From: Sciscionella sediminilitoris
GTDB taxonomy: Bacteria; Actinomycetota; Actinomycetes; Mycobacteriales; Pseudonocardiaceae
Direction of reading: 5' to 3'
Length of the DNA stretch: 60,218 nucleotides
NCBI RefSeq assembly: GCF_000737195.2
Contig: NZ_JALM01000025.1
Span: 1 to 60,218, forward strand
The notes beneath the pieces were generated by a model. That model did not search any database. It saw only the letters and a list, made by a program, of their open reading frames with translations, and had not been told where the DNA came from. Of this stretch, positions 15,892 to 26,100 are shown piece by piece (positions within the stretch are counted from its first letter, which is position 1; the number at the start of each line of letters is the position of its first letter). Position numbers and translations under genes: made by a program.

Positions 15892-17346
15892 ATGGCGGTA
15901 TCGCGGCTGTCCACCCTGTTCGGTACCGGCCCCGGTGGCGTGCTGCGGCGAACGCTGCCCGCCGAACCGCCCGGCGGTTCGCGAATGGTGCGCACGCTCG
16001 GGCTCACCCAGCTGACCATGATCGGGATCGGCGCGATCATCGGCGCTGGAATCTTCAGCCTCGCAGCCTCCGTGGCCAGGGACACCGCGGGGCCCGCCGT
16101 GCTCGTCTCCTTCCTCGTCGCCGGGCTCGCCTCGCTGTTCGCCGCGTTCGCCTACGCCGAGTTCGCGGGCATGGTGCCGCGGGCCGGTTCCTCCTACACC
16201 TACTGCGCGGCCGTGCTCGGTGAGCTCGTCGGCTGGATCGTGGGCTGGGACCTGTTGCTGGAGTACACCGCGATCGTGGCGGTCGTCGCGATCGGCATGT
16301 CCGGGTACGTCGGTTTCCTGCTCGACGGGCTCGGCGTGCACCTGCCGCAGTGGGCGCTCGGCGCGCCGGGGACCGGGGCGGGGCACCGGGTGGACCTGAT
16401 CGCGATGCTCATCTGCCTCGCGGTCGCCTGGCTGCTCACCAGGGGAACGCGCACCTCGGCGCGGGTGGAGACGGTGCTGACGATCATCAAGATCCTGATC
16501 GTGCTGGTGGTCATCGTGCTCGGGTTCACCCGGCTCGATCCGGCCAACCTGCATCCCTTCGCCCCGTTCGGCGTCACCGGGGCGCTCACCGGCGCGTCCA
16601 CCGTGTTCTTCGCGGTTTTCGGCTACGACGCGCTCTCCTCGGCCGCCGAGGAAAGCGTTTCCGCGCGCCGCCATCTGCCCAAGGCGATGCTGATCTCGCT
16701 GGGCGTGTCCATGGTGCTCTACGTGCTCGCCTGCATCGTGCTCACCGGGATGCAGCACTACTCCCGGCTCGACCCGAAAAGCGGGTTCTCCAGCGCGCTG
16801 CGCAGTGTCGGCTTCGCCGGGGTGGCCAATATCGTCGCCCTCGGCGCGATCATCGGCATCGTCACGGTGACCTTCTCGTTCATGATGGGCGCCGCGCGCA
16901 TCTGGTACGCGCTCGGCCGTGACGGGCTCATGCCCGCGACCTTCGCCGCGCTGCATCCCAAACGCCGGATCCCGCACCGGGCCACCTGGGGGATCGGGAT
17001 CATCGCCGCCGCGCTGGCCGGGCTCTTCCCGATCAACACCGTCGCCGAGCTCACCAATATCGGCGTGCTGCTCGCCTTCGTCCTGGTCTCCGGGGCCGTT
17101 CTGCTGCTGCGCTACCGCAAACCCGGGCTGCGGCGCGGCTTCCGCTGTCCGGGGATGCCCGTCGTGCCACTGTGCAGCATCGGGTTCTCCATCTGGCTGA
17201 TGTCCTATCTGCACTGGGAGACCTGGGCGCGGCTCGGTGGCTGGCTGCTGCTCGGGCTCGCCGTGTACGCGGGCTACGGCTATCGGCGGGCGCGCCGGGT
17301 GCGCCCTGGGGGCTCGGTCGAACTGGAATCGCTCGACGCATCCTGA
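15892..17346 (+). CDS. APC-superfamily amino acid permease
   Basis: A 484-residue permease with about 12 transmembrane helices. The signature at helix 1, MIGIGAIIGAGIFSLAA, belongs to the cationic amino acid transporter-like branch, and FFAVFGYDALSSAAEE marks helix 6. The ATG at 15892 is preceded by GGAG at good spacing; a GTG six bases upstream is less likely. It is convergent with an AsnC/Lrp-type regulator, overlapping it by 67 bp, and such regulators often control amino acid transport. The specific substrate is not known. Confidence 0.88.
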   Translation: MAVSRLSTLFGTGPGGVLRRTLPAEPPGGSRMVRTLGLTQLTMIGIGAIIGAGIFSLAASVARDTAGPAVLVSFLVAGLASLFAAFAYAEFAGMVPRAGSSYTYCAAVLGELVGWIVGWDLLLEYTAIVAVVAIGMSGYVGFLLDGLGVHLPQWALGAPGTGAGHRVDLIAMLICLAVAWLLTRGTRTSARVETVLTIIKILIVLVVIVLGFTRLDPANLHPFAPFGVTGALTGASTVFFAVFGYDALSSAAEESVSARRHLPKAMLISLGVSMVLYVLACIVLTGMQHYSRLDPKSGFSSALRSVGFAGVANIVALGAIIGIVTVTFSFMMGAARIWYALGRDGLMPATFAALHPKRRIPHRATWGIGIIAAALAGLFPINTVAELTNIGVLLAFVLVSGAVLLLRYRKPGLRRGFRCPGMPVVPLCSIGFSIWLMSYLHWETWARLGGWLLLGLAVYAGYGYRRARRVRPGGSVELESLDAS

Positions 17347-18380
17347 TCCGGGCGCGGCCCCAGCCGGTCCCCGTACACCAGCGTTCCCGACTGCTTGACC
17401 TGCCGATGCACCGGGGAGAGCTCCATGCTCTGCACCCCGGAAAGCGCGCCGATGCGTTCGGTGCTGAACTCGAACAGTTCGTCCAGATCCCGGCAGTGCG
17501 CGACGGCGTTCAGGTTGTACGGCCCGGAAATGGCCGCAGCGAACGCGATCCCGGGTTCCTCGGCGAGGGTCCGGCCGACGCTCTTGATCGCCGAGGGATG
17601 CACGCGCAGCCACAGGTTCGCCCGCGCGTGATAGCCGAGCGCCGCGGGAGCGATCTCCACATCCACGTGCACGACCCGGTGCCGCAGCAGGGTCTGCAGC
17701 CTGCGCCCGGCCCGTCCAGGGGTGAGGTCGGCGGCCGCGGCCAGTTCGACCAGGCTGGCCCGGCCGTCCGCGGCGAGCAGGTCCAGCATCTGCTCGTCCG
17801 CCTCGGTGAGCCGCACCGGATCGGCGGCGACCACCGGGGATTCCGGGAACGGCGTGTCCGCCCCGCCCAGTGCCGATTCCTCTTCCGGGCTCAGCGTTCC
17901 GCGCAGCGCCGCCCAGTAGTGCGCCCGGCCGCCGAGGAACTGGCGCAGCATCACGGAGGCGTTGACGTCCAGTACCGCGGCGGTGCGCGGAAGCCGTTGC
18001 CCGAGCAGGTTCTCCCGCTGTTCGGCGCTCCGGGGCCGGACCGCGCAGGTGATCTCCGAACCCGCGGCGGCAAGGGCAACCCAGCTGACATCCGCGCGCT
18101 TCGCGAGTGCCTCGGCGATCGCCGCGGCACTGCCCGGACGGCAGCGCACCCGCACCAGCCAGCGGCTCTGTCCGGACGCCCCCGGGTTGACCACACCGGC
18201 CACGCGGAGCACGCCTTCGGCGCACAACCTGCGATAGCGACGGCGAACCGCGGCCTCGGAATGGCCGAGCGCGTGCGCGATCGTGGCGAACGAGGCGCGC
18301 GGCGCGATCTGCAGCGCGCGAATGAGACGCACATCCTCGGGCTGTACAGCGACGGATTCACGCAGCACGGGACCGGACAT
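17280..18380 (-). CDS. Double-domain Lrp/AsnC transcriptional regulator
   Basis: A 366-residue regulator made of two AsnC units in tandem. The first winged helix is at about 10-60 (LIRALQIAPRASFATIAHAL) and a second at about 190-240 (MLDLLAADGRASLVELAAAA), each followed by a ligand-binding RAM-like domain. Ordinary Lrp proteins have one unit of about 150 residues. The start at 18380 avoids a long, unlike N-terminal extension. Its last 22 codons run antisense through the permease 3' end. It is divergent from an SDR gene and may regulate either neighbour in response to an amino acid. Confidence 0.83.
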   Translation of the reverse strand: MSGPVLRESVAVQPEDVRLIRALQIAPRASFATIAHALGHSEAAVRRRYRRLCAEGVLRVAGVVNPGASGQSRWLVRVRCRPGSAAAIAEALAKRADVSWVALAAAGSEITCAVRPRSAEQRENLLGQRLPRTAAVLDVNASVMLRQFLGGRAHYWAALRGTLSPEEESALGGADTPFPESPVVAADPVRLTEADEQMLDLLAADGRASLVELAAAADLTPGRAGRRLQTLLRHRVVHVDVEIAPAALGYHARANLWLRVHPSAIKSVGRTLAEEPGIAFAAAISGPYNLNAVAHCRDLDELFEFSTERIGALSGVQSMELSPVHRQVKQSGTLVYGDRLGPRPDQDASSDSSSTEPPGRTRRARR

Positions 18381-18477
18381 GGTCGTGATCCTACGAATCC
18401 GGGCCGGAAACCCGCACCGAAGACCGCGCGGTGGGAAAACTCGAAGGGCAACACCGGAATGCGAAGGGACTCCTCCA

Positions 18478-19188
18478 TTGACCGAAACGACAGGACACAC
18501 CCCGGCCGCGCTGATCATCGGCGCCTCGCGCGGACTCGGGCACGCGATGGCGGCCGAACTCCGCGACCGGGGATGGCACGTCATCGGTACCGTCCGGGAT
18601 CCGGAAGCGCGGACCCCGCTGCACGAACTGGCCGAGCGCTCCGCGGGGCGCATCCGGATCGAGCAGCTGGACATCAACGAACCCGATCAGCTGCCCCCGC
18701 TACACGACCGGCTCGCGCACCGGGAACTGGACCTGTTGTTCGTGAACGCGGGGACCACGAACAACGAGCAGACCCCGATCGGCGCGGTTTCCACGGACGA
18801 GTTCGTCGAGGTCATGGTCACCAATGCGCTCAGCCCGATGCGGGTCATCGAGGCCCTCGAAGACCTGGTGTCCGCGACCGGGCTCATCGGGGCGATGTCC
18901 TCCGGGCAGGGCAGCATCACGAACAACGTGGCCGGGTCGCGCGAGCTCTACCGGGGCAGCAAGGCAGCCCTGAACATGTTCATGCGCGGCTTCGCCATCC
19001 GGCAGTCCGGTACCGGGCGCGCGTTCGTGCTCCTGGCGCCCGGCTGGATCCGCACCGCCCTCGGCGGGCCGGACGCGCCGTTCACCATCGAGGAGAGCAC
19101 CCCGCTCATGGTGGATGTGCTGCTCTCCCGGCTGGGGCAACCCGGTCTGGCGTATCTGGACCGCTTCGGAGCAGGCGTCCCGTGGTGA
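18478..19188 (+). CDS. Short-chain dehydrogenase/reductase
   Basis: A 236-residue SDR. The cofactor loop IIGASRGLGHAMAAEL is at residues 13-28, NAG at the end of strand 4 in LLFVNAGTTN, catalytic Ser in AMSSGQGSI and the Tyr-x3-Lys pair in YRGSKAAL. The start is inferred as TTG at 18478, with AAGGGA upstream; no ATG or GTG fits the domain start. It is divergent from the double AsnC regulator and followed by a bidirectional terminator. The substrate is unknown. Confidence 0.82.
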   Translation: MTETTGHTPAALIIGASRGLGHAMAAELRDRGWHVIGTVRDPEARTPLHELAERSAGRIRIEQLDINEPDQLPPLHDRLAHRELDLLFVNAGTTNNEQTPIGAVSTDEFVEVMVTNALSPMRVIEALEDLVSATGLIGAMSSGQGSITNNVAGSRELYRGSKAALNMFMRGFAIRQSGTGRAFVLLAPGWIRTALGGPDAPFTIEESTPLMVDVLLSRLGQPGLAYLDRFGAGVPW

Positions 19189-19217
19189 ACCGGGGCCGGT
19201 CGCCGACCGGCCCCGGT
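19189..19217. terminator. Bidirectional hairpin terminator
   Basis: A perfect 14-bp inverted repeat (ACCGGGGCCGGTCG and its complement) with a one-base centre, between the convergent SDR and DUF305 stop codons. It has no U tract on either side. Confidence 0.6.
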
Positions 19218-19224
19218 GCCCTGC

Positions 19225-19746
19225 TCAGCCGAGCATGCCGCGCATCGTGTCGATCTCCTTGCGCTGAGCGCCGATGATGTCCCGGGCGAGCTGCTTGGCC
19301 TCCGCGGCGGAACCGTCCTTGAGCTCGGTGTTGGACATGTCGACCGCGCCCTGATGGTGCTTGATCATCATGTTCAGCCACATCGTGTCGAAGGGCTTCC
19401 CGTTCACGGTGCCGAGCTTGGACATGTCCTGCTCGCTCATCATCCCGGTCATGGCGTGGCCCGAGTGCTCCTTCGCCTTGTCCTCGGCGCCCCAGGAATC
19501 GAGCCAGCCGGTCATCTTGTCGATCTCGGGCTGCTGGGCCTTCTTGATCTGCTCGGCCAATGAGCGCAGCTTCGGGTCCCCGGTGTGTGCCGGGACCATG
19601 TCGGCCATGCTCACGGCCTGTTTGTGGTGCGGGATCATCTGGCTGGCGAACATGACATCCGCCTCGTTGTGCTCCGGTGTGCCGCCGCACGCGGACAGGG
19701 TGAGCACGGCGCCGAGAGCGGCGACGGTGAGCGCGCGAATGCGCAT
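19225..19746 (-). CDS. DUF305 lipoprotein
   Basis: A 173-residue lipoprotein. The signal peptide ends in lipobox LSAC at residues 17-20, so the mature protein would be lipid-anchored outside the membrane. Two DUF305 helical hairpins each carry a His-His-Met pattern (MFASQMIPHHKQAVSMAD near 32 and MMIKHHQGAVDM near 128), a ferritin-like four-helix fold often found with copper and silver handling genes. The ribosome-binding site is AGGAGG. A DUF6153 gene lies upstream on the same strand. Confidence 0.9.
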   Translation of the reverse strand: MRIRALTVAALGAVLTLSACGGTPEHNEADVMFASQMIPHHKQAVSMADMVPAHTGDPKLRSLAEQIKKAQQPEIDKMTGWLDSWGAEDKAKEHSGHAMTGMMSEQDMSKLGTVNGKPFDTMWLNMMIKHHQGAVDMSNTELKDGSAAEAKQLARDIIGAQRKEIDTMRGMLG

Positions 19747-19797
19747 GGTGATTCCTCCTGGTCAGTAGCTATCGCTGGACGTTCCGAACGGCATACG

Positions 19798-19818
19798 GCG
19801 GTGCCTGATAAGCACCGC
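19798..19818 (-). terminator. Short hairpin between DUF6153 and DUF305 genes
   Basis: Perfect 7-bp stem GCGGTGC / GCACCGC with a 7-base loop, six bases beyond the DUF6153 stop. It could attenuate read-through into the DUF305 gene. It has no U tract. Confidence 0.35.
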
Positions 19819-19824
19819 GGCCTC

Positions 19825-20196
19825 TCACGTCCGCGAGATACAGACCAGGTTCAGCAGCGAGCGGCCCGCGGGTCTCGGCGGGCGATCCGGGGCAGCGGTG
19901 CGGTGCGGGCTCCCGCGCGCGGGGCTCAGCGTGCCGGGCCGGACGGTGCCGGACAGCACGAACAGCAGCACGAGCCCGAGGAAGGTGAGCACCATGAGGC
20001 ACAGGTGCTGAAAGGAATGGCTCGCGCCGTGCTCACCACCGTGTTCGGCGGGTGCGGTCAGCACCGGCCCCTCGTGCTGCACCATCGCGTGGTGGCTCGG
20101 CTCCGGGGCCGCGACCGCGGTGACCGCGTGCATCCCGACCAGACCGAGCGCGAGCAGCGCGCCGAGTAGCGCGCGCACGATCGCCCGGTTGCCCAT
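19825..20196 (-). CDS. DUF6153-like small membrane protein
   Basis: A 123-residue protein with an N-terminal hydrophobic segment or signal (VRALLGALLALGLVGMHA), a His-rich extracytoplasmic stretch (SHHAMVQHEG and EHGGEHGASHSFQHLC) and a second membrane helix LMVLTFLGLVLLFVL, then a basic tail. This layout matches DUF6153 proteins, which accompany DUF305 lipoproteins in actinobacteria. The histidines suggest metal contact, probably copper, but this is inference. The start at 20196 gives MGNRAIV. Confidence 0.7.
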   Translation of the reverse strand: MGNRAIVRALLGALLALGLVGMHAVTAVAAPEPSHHAMVQHEGPVLTAPAEHGGEHGASHSFQHLCLMVLTFLGLVLLFVLSGTVRPGTLSPARGSPHRTAAPDRPPRPAGRSLLNLVCISRT

Positions 20197-20233
20197 ACCG
20201 GGCAGATTACCCGTCCCGTTTACCCTTGTCGGT

Positions 20234-22147
20234 GTGAGTGTGTCATCGGTATACCCAGCGCTCGAGGAGCTGCTGCCCCGCGTTTCGAAGCCCGTGCAGT
20301 ACATCGGCAGCGAGCTCGGCGCGACGGTGAAGGAGTGGGACTCCACGACCGTGCGCTGGGCCCTGATGTACCCGGACGCGTACGAGGTGGGCCTGCCCAA
20401 CCAGGGCGTCATGATCCTGTACGAAATCCTCAACGAGATCCCGGATGTGCTCGCCGAGCGCACCTACGCGGTGTGGCCGGACCTCGAGGAGCTGATGCGC
20501 GAACACGGGGTCCCGCAGTTCACGGTGGACGCGCACCGCCCGGTCGGGGCCTTCGACATGCTCGGTGTCTCCTTCGCCACCGAGCTCGGCTACACCAATC
20601 TGCTCACCGCGCTGGACCTGGCCGGGATCCCGCTGCACGCCGGTGACCGTGACGACTCGCATCCGCTGGTGATCGCGGGCGGGCATGCCGCGTTCAACCC
20701 GGAACCGATCGCCGACTTCGTGGACGCGGTCGTGCTCGGCGACGGTGAGGAAGCGGTCATCGAACTCACCGCGATCGTGCGCGAACACAAGCACGAGGGC
20801 CGCGATGCGCTGCTCGAACGCTTCGCCGCGACCGGGAACGTGTACGTGCCCCGGTTCTACGACGCGAGCTACGACGCCGAGACCGGTCGGCTCACCGGCA
20901 CCACACCGAACCGCGCCGCCGCCCCGGAGCAGGTGAGCAAGCGGACCACCATGGACCTGGACCAGTGGCCGTACCCGCGCAAACCGCTGGTCCCGCTCGC
21001 CGAATCGGTGCACGAACGGATGAGCGTGGAGATCTTCCGCGGCTGCACCCGTGGTTGCCGGTTCTGCCAGGCGGGGATGATCACCCGGCCGGTGCGCGAG
21101 CGCTCGCTGCAGGGCATCGGGGAGATGGTGGACACCGGGCTCAAGCACAGCGGGTTCGAAGAGGTCGGGCTGCTCTCGCTGTCCTCGGCGGATCACTCCG
21201 AGATCGGGGACCTCGCCAAGCAGCTCGCGGACCGCTACGAGGGCACGAACACCGGGCTATCCCTGCCCTCGACCAGGGTGGACGCCTTCAACATCGACCT
21301 GGCCAACGAGCTGACCCGCAACGGCCGCCGATCCGGGCTCACCTTCGCCCCGGAGGGCGGCAGCGAACGCATCCGGAAGGTGATCAACAAGACGGTCTCC
21401 GAGGAGGACCTGATCCGGACCGTCTCCGCCGCGTACGCCCAGGGCTGGCGGCAGGTCAAGCTGTACTTCATGTGCGGGCTGCCCACCGAGACCGACGAGG
21501 ATGTACTGCAGATCGCCGAGATGGCGCGCAATGTGATCCGGGCCGGCCGGGAGGCGGCCGGGCGCAAGGACATCCGGTGCACCATCTCGATCGGCGGGTT
21601 CGTGCCCAAACCGCACACCCCCTTCCAGTGGGCCGCGCAGTGCGATCCGGACACCGTGGACGCGCGGCTGAAGAAGCTGCGCACCGAGGTCAACGCGGAC
21701 CGCTCGCTCGGCCGCAGCATCGGCATGCGCTACCACGACGGCAAGCCCTCACTGATCGAAGGACTGCTCTCCCGCGGGGACCGCAGGGTCGGCGCGGTGA
21801 TCGAGGCGGTGTGGCGTGAGGGCGGCCGGTTCGACGGCTGGCACGAGTACTTCTCCTATGAACGCTGGATGCGCTGCGGGGACGAGGCGCTGCGCCCGCA
21901 CGGCGTCGACGTGGCCTTCTTCACCACGAGGGAGCGCGCCGAGGACGAGGTCCTGCCCTGGGACCACCTCGACTCGGGCCTGGACAAGCAGTGGCTCTGG
22001 GACGACTGGTGCGATGCCCTCGACGAGCAGGAGCAGGACGACTGCCGGTGGACCCCGTGCTTCGACTGCGGTGTCTGCCCGAGCATGGGCACCGAGATCG
22101 AGATGGGGCCGACCGGCCGCACCCTGCTGCCCATCACCCCCGTCTAA
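20234..22147 (+). CDS. B12-binding-type radical SAM protein, TIGR03960 family
   Basis: A 637-residue radical SAM enzyme. An N-terminal cobalamin-binding-like domain (about 30-200) precedes the radical SAM core, whose cluster motif C-x3-C-x2-C is in RGCTRGCRFCQAG near residue 272. The C-terminus has additional Cys (CFDCGVC). TIGR03960 proteins are always followed by a DUF2344 protein, as here 9 bases downstream, and then RNase E/G. The pair may modify RNA or ribosomes, but no substrate is established. GTG start at 20234. Confidence 0.9.
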   Translation: MSVSSVYPALEELLPRVSKPVQYIGSELGATVKEWDSTTVRWALMYPDAYEVGLPNQGVMILYEILNEIPDVLAERTYAVWPDLEELMREHGVPQFTVDAHRPVGAFDMLGVSFATELGYTNLLTALDLAGIPLHAGDRDDSHPLVIAGGHAAFNPEPIADFVDAVVLGDGEEAVIELTAIVREHKHEGRDALLERFAATGNVYVPRFYDASYDAETGRLTGTTPNRAAAPEQVSKRTTMDLDQWPYPRKPLVPLAESVHERMSVEIFRGCTRGCRFCQAGMITRPVRERSLQGIGEMVDTGLKHSGFEEVGLLSLSSADHSEIGDLAKQLADRYEGTNTGLSLPSTRVDAFNIDLANELTRNGRRSGLTFAPEGGSERIRKVINKTVSEEDLIRTVSAAYAQGWRQVKLYFMCGLPTETDEDVLQIAEMARNVIRAGREAAGRKDIRCTISIGGFVPKPHTPFQWAAQCDPDTVDARLKKLRTEVNADRSLGRSIGMRYHDGKPSLIEGLLSRGDRRVGAVIEAVWREGGRFDGWHEYFSYERWMRCGDEALRPHGVDVAFFTTRERAEDEVLPWDHLDSGLDKQWLWDDWCDALDEQEQDDCRWTPCFDCGVCPSMGTEIEMGPTGRTLLPITPV

Positions 22148-22156
22148 GGAACCCTC

Positions 22157-22960
22157 GTGGCCGACGATCGCCCCAATCCGTCCGCGCCTACGGCGTGCAA
22201 ACTGTGGCTCCGCTACGCCAAGCGCGGCAAACTGCGGTTCGCCTCGCACCGCGATCTCGCGCGCCTGTTCGAGCGTGCGGTGCGCAAGGCGGAGCTGCCG
22301 GTCGCCTATTCGCAGGGCTTCAGCCCGCACCCGAAGCTGTCCTGGATCGGCGCCGCGCCCACCGGGACCGCGAGCGAGGCCGAATACGTGGAGATCGGCC
22401 TCACCGAATCGGTCGATCCCGATTCGGTCGCCGAACGCCTCGGTTCCGCGCTGCCCGCGGACGTGCCGGTGCTCCAGGTGGTCACCGCGGGTGAGGGCGC
22501 ACTCGCGGACCGGATGCGAGCCAGTCGATGGCGGATCACCCTTCCCGTTCCCGATGGCGCCTCGCTCGAGGACGCGGTCGCCGCGCTGCTCGACACCGAG
22601 GAGGTGATCGTGCAACGCCGCACCAAGAGCGGGCTCAAGGACATCGATGTCCGCCAGGCTTGTGTTTCGATCAAGGTCGAACCTGTGTCGGAGTCGTTCC
22701 CGCAGGTGAGCGGGCATGTGGCGAAACAACCTCCGGGCGAGGGGGTCCCGAAGACGCCCGGATATGGGATACTCGAGGTGGTGGTACGGCAGATGACACC
22801 GACCGTACGACCCGACGATGTGCTGCGTGCGCTTCACGTTGTCACAGGTCACGAGTGGTTCGGCGGCCCCGCGAAGGCGAGCCGGATCGCACAGGGGCCG
22901 CTCGACGACGCAGGCCAACTCGTCGATCCGCTCGTCGGAGACCGGACGTCTTCCACGTAG
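22157..22960 (+). CDS. DUF2344 (TIGR03936) protein
   Basis: A 267-residue partner of the radical SAM protein. The N-terminal half has LWLRYAKRGKLRFASHRDLA and YSQGFSPHPKLSW, the family hallmark, and the C-terminal 60 residues are less conserved. In some bacteria it is fused to the radical SAM protein, so the two very likely act together. GTG start 9 bases after the preceding stop. Function is unknown; location before rne and the ribosomal protein genes hints at RNA or translation. Confidence 0.88.
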   Translation: MADDRPNPSAPTACKLWLRYAKRGKLRFASHRDLARLFERAVRKAELPVAYSQGFSPHPKLSWIGAAPTGTASEAEYVEIGLTESVDPDSVAERLGSALPADVPVLQVVTAGEGALADRMRASRWRITLPVPDGASLEDAVAALLDTEEVIVQRRTKSGLKDIDVRQACVSIKVEPVSESFPQVSGHVAKQPPGEGVPKTPGYGILEVVVRQMTPTVRPDDVLRALHVVTGHEWFGGPAKASRIAQGPLDDAGQLVDPLVGDRTSST

Positions 22961-23165
22961 CTGGTCGCAGGAGGCCAGGAGGCAAGGGCGCTGGACGGCG
23001 CCTCGTCGACCGACCTCGCCTGCCCAGGAACATGGGTCGGCGGAAGGCAAGGTTTCCCGCTGCTGGGACGCAGAAGCGGGTACAAACGAACACCGAAAGT
23101 GCCCCTGCGCGGCCGCGACCTTCCCTGTCATCGGGAACGGGTGCGCCCGGGGGCGAAGGAGTTGT
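22961..23165 (+). other. 205-nt rne leader region
   Basis: No gene is seen here. It contains several stem-forming stretches, including CCCGCT / AGCGGG near 23057-23081 and TTCCC / GGGAA near 23120-23137, and ends with AAGGAG before the rne start. RNase E mRNAs are often autoregulated through a 5' untranslated region; whether this one is cannot be told from sequence. Confidence 0.35.
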
Positions 23166-26100
23166 ATGTCGAACACGGACAACCCCGCCGAATCCACCGG
23201 CGGGGATAACGTCACACCGTCCACAGCCGAGGCGCTGCCCGCGAAACTGCGGGTGCACGCGCTCGCCAAGCGGCTGGCGACCTCCTCGCGGGCAGTGCTG
23301 ACCGCGATCACCGAACTCGGTGGTTCCGCGCGGACGGTGCAGTCGAGCGTGGACCGCGAGCTCGCCCAGCGGGTCGCCGATCACCTGGGCAATCCGGTCG
23401 GGGAGCAGCAGGAGCAGCCCGCGACGGAACCGGTCGCGGCGGCGGCCCCGGCCGAGTCCGAGGCGACCGCCACCACGGAACCGGAACCGGCCGAGCAGCC
23501 AGCCCAGCCCGCCCAGGCCGAGAAGGCCGAGAAGGCCGAGAAGACTGAAACGTCCGAGCGGGTCGTCGCGGAGGAGATCGAGCAGGCACGTACGGTCCCG
23601 GAGCTGTTCCTCGGGCCGAAACAGAACGCGCAGGCCGAGACCGAATCCGGCGGCGCGCTCACCCTCGCCCCCGCCAACCAGCTGGTCAAACACCAGCCCC
23701 CGGCCGCGCCGGTGTTCGCCGCGGCCTCTCCGCTGTTCCTGCCGCCCGAGCCCAAACCGGCCGAGGTGGCCCCGGAACCGAAGGAACCCGACGCCGCCGA
23801 CCCCGAGCCCGCGGCGGACACCTCGGTGACCGAGGACGAGGAAGACGCCGACAGCGAGGACGCCAACCGCAAGCGCCGCCGTCGTGGCCGTCGTGGCCGT
23901 GGCCGGGGCAAGGGCGCCGAGGCCGCCGAGGGCGGGGACGGCACGAACGATGAGGCCGAGACCGACAAGCAGGACGGCGAGAAGCCCGGCCAGGGCAAGC
24001 AGAACCAGCCCAAGCAGAATCAGCAGAAGCAGAACCAGAACAAGCAGGACGCGCCCGCGGATCAGGAGACCGAGGACACCGACGCCACCGAGGACGGGGA
24101 CGAGGACGGCGGCTCCCGGCGGCGCAGGCGCAGGCGCCGCCGCAAGGGCACCGAGGACGGTAACGGCGGGGCCGCGGGCGATCCGCCGAACACGGTCACC
24201 CACGTGCGCGACGGCAACAACGGGTCCGGCGACGAGGTGCGCGCGGTGCGCGGCTCCACCCGGCTGGAGGCCAAGCGCCAGCGCCGCAGGGACGGGCGCG
24301 AGGCCGGGCGCCGTCGCACCCCGATCCTCTCCGAGGCCGAGTTCCTCGCCCGCCGGGAATCCGTGCAGCGCCGCATGGTCGTCCGGGAACAGGGCGAGCA
24401 CACCCAGATCGGCGTGCTCGAGGACGGCGTGCTCGTCGAACACTTCGTCACCGCGCACGGCTCCGGCTCGCTGGTCGGCAACGTGTACCTCGGCCGCGTG
24501 CAGAACGTGCTGCCCTCCATGGAGGCCGCGTTCGTCGATATCGGCCGCGGCCGCAACGCGGTGCTCTACGCGGGCGAGGTCGACTGGGACGCGGCGGGCC
24601 TCGAAGGCAAGTCGCGGCGCATCGAACAGGCCCTCTCCACCGGCGACGCGGTGCTCGTGCAGGTCACCAAGGACCCCGTCGGGCACAAGGGGGCGCGGCT
24701 GACCACCCAGATCTCGCTTCCCGGCCGGTTCCTCGTCTACGTGCCCGGTGGCTCGGCGACCGGGATCTCCCGCAAGCTCCCGGACAACGAACGCCGCAGG
24801 CTCAAGGACATCCTCAAGCGCATCGTGCCCGAGGACGCGGGCGTGATCATCCGGACCGCCTCCGAGGGCATCTCCGAGGAAGACCTCGAACGGGATGTGC
24901 GCAGGCTGCAGGTGCAGTGGGAGGCGATCAACGACCGGAGCAAGTCCAAGTCGGCCAAGGCCCCCGAGCTCGTCTACGAGGAGCCCGACCTGCTGGTCAA
25001 GGTCGTGCGGGACCTGTTCACCGAGGACTTCGCCGAACTCGTCGTCGCCGGGGACACCGCCTGGGAGACGATCAACTCCTACATCGAGCACGTGGCGCCC
25101 GAGATGACCTCGCGAGTGCGCAAGCACGTCGCGCAGAGCGATGTGTTCACCGAATACCGGGTGGACGAGCAGATCGCCAAGGCACTCGATCGAAAGGTCT
25201 GGCTGCCCTCCGGCGGTTACCTGGTCATCGACCGTACCGAGGCGATGACCGTGATCGATGTGAACACCGGGAAGTTCACCGGCTCCGGCGGCAACCTCGA
25301 GGAGACGGTGACCAGGAACAACCTGGAGTCGGCCGAGGAGATCGTGCGCCAGCTGCGGTTGCGCGATATCGGCGGCATCATCGTGATCGACTTCATCGAC
25401 ATGGTGCTCGAGTCGAACCGGGACCTGGTGCTGCGCAGGCTCACCGAATGCCTCGGCAGGGACCGCACCCGGCATCAGGTGGCCGAGGTCACCTCGCTCG
25501 GGCTCGTGCAGATGACCCGTAAGCGGGTCGGTACCGGGCTGCTCGAAGCCTTCTCCACCCCGTGTGAGCACTGCAAGGGTCGCGGCGTGGTGGTCTCGGC
25601 GACCCCGGTGGACGCACCGGCGCCCAGCGCCCCGCCCGCCTCGAACGGTAACGGCCGCAAGTCGCGCAAGAACAAGGACCGCGGCGAGCAGCAACCGCAA
25701 CAGCAGCAACCACAACAACAGCAGCAACAGCAGGACCCCGAGGAGGCGCAGCGCGCGGCGCAGCGCATCGCGGCGACGGCCCTGCTGCACGCCAAGGCGG
25801 CCGAAGCGGCGCAGAAGGACACCGGGAGCAAGGACTCCGAGGAATCCGAGAGCACCGGGGCCGCCGCGGCCGAGGCGGCGCCCGCGGCTCAGGCGGACTC
25901 CGGGGCTCAGGTGGACTCCGGGGACAAGGGCGCCGAATCGGCCTCGCGCCCGGCAGTGAACGGGGCCAACGGGCACGAGCGGCCCGAACCGGTCGCGGCC
26001 TCGACCCCGGTCGAGGACCCCGGCGCCGAAAGCCGTGCTTCCGCTGAGCCGCACAGCCCGGCGCAGCGGCCGGCGGGCCCGCCGCAACCGGCGAGCGTGC

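Noticed and set aside
22961-23165. A riboswitch or small RNA in the rne leader
   Set aside because: Several weak stems exist, but none match a motif I can name, so it is only listed as a leader.
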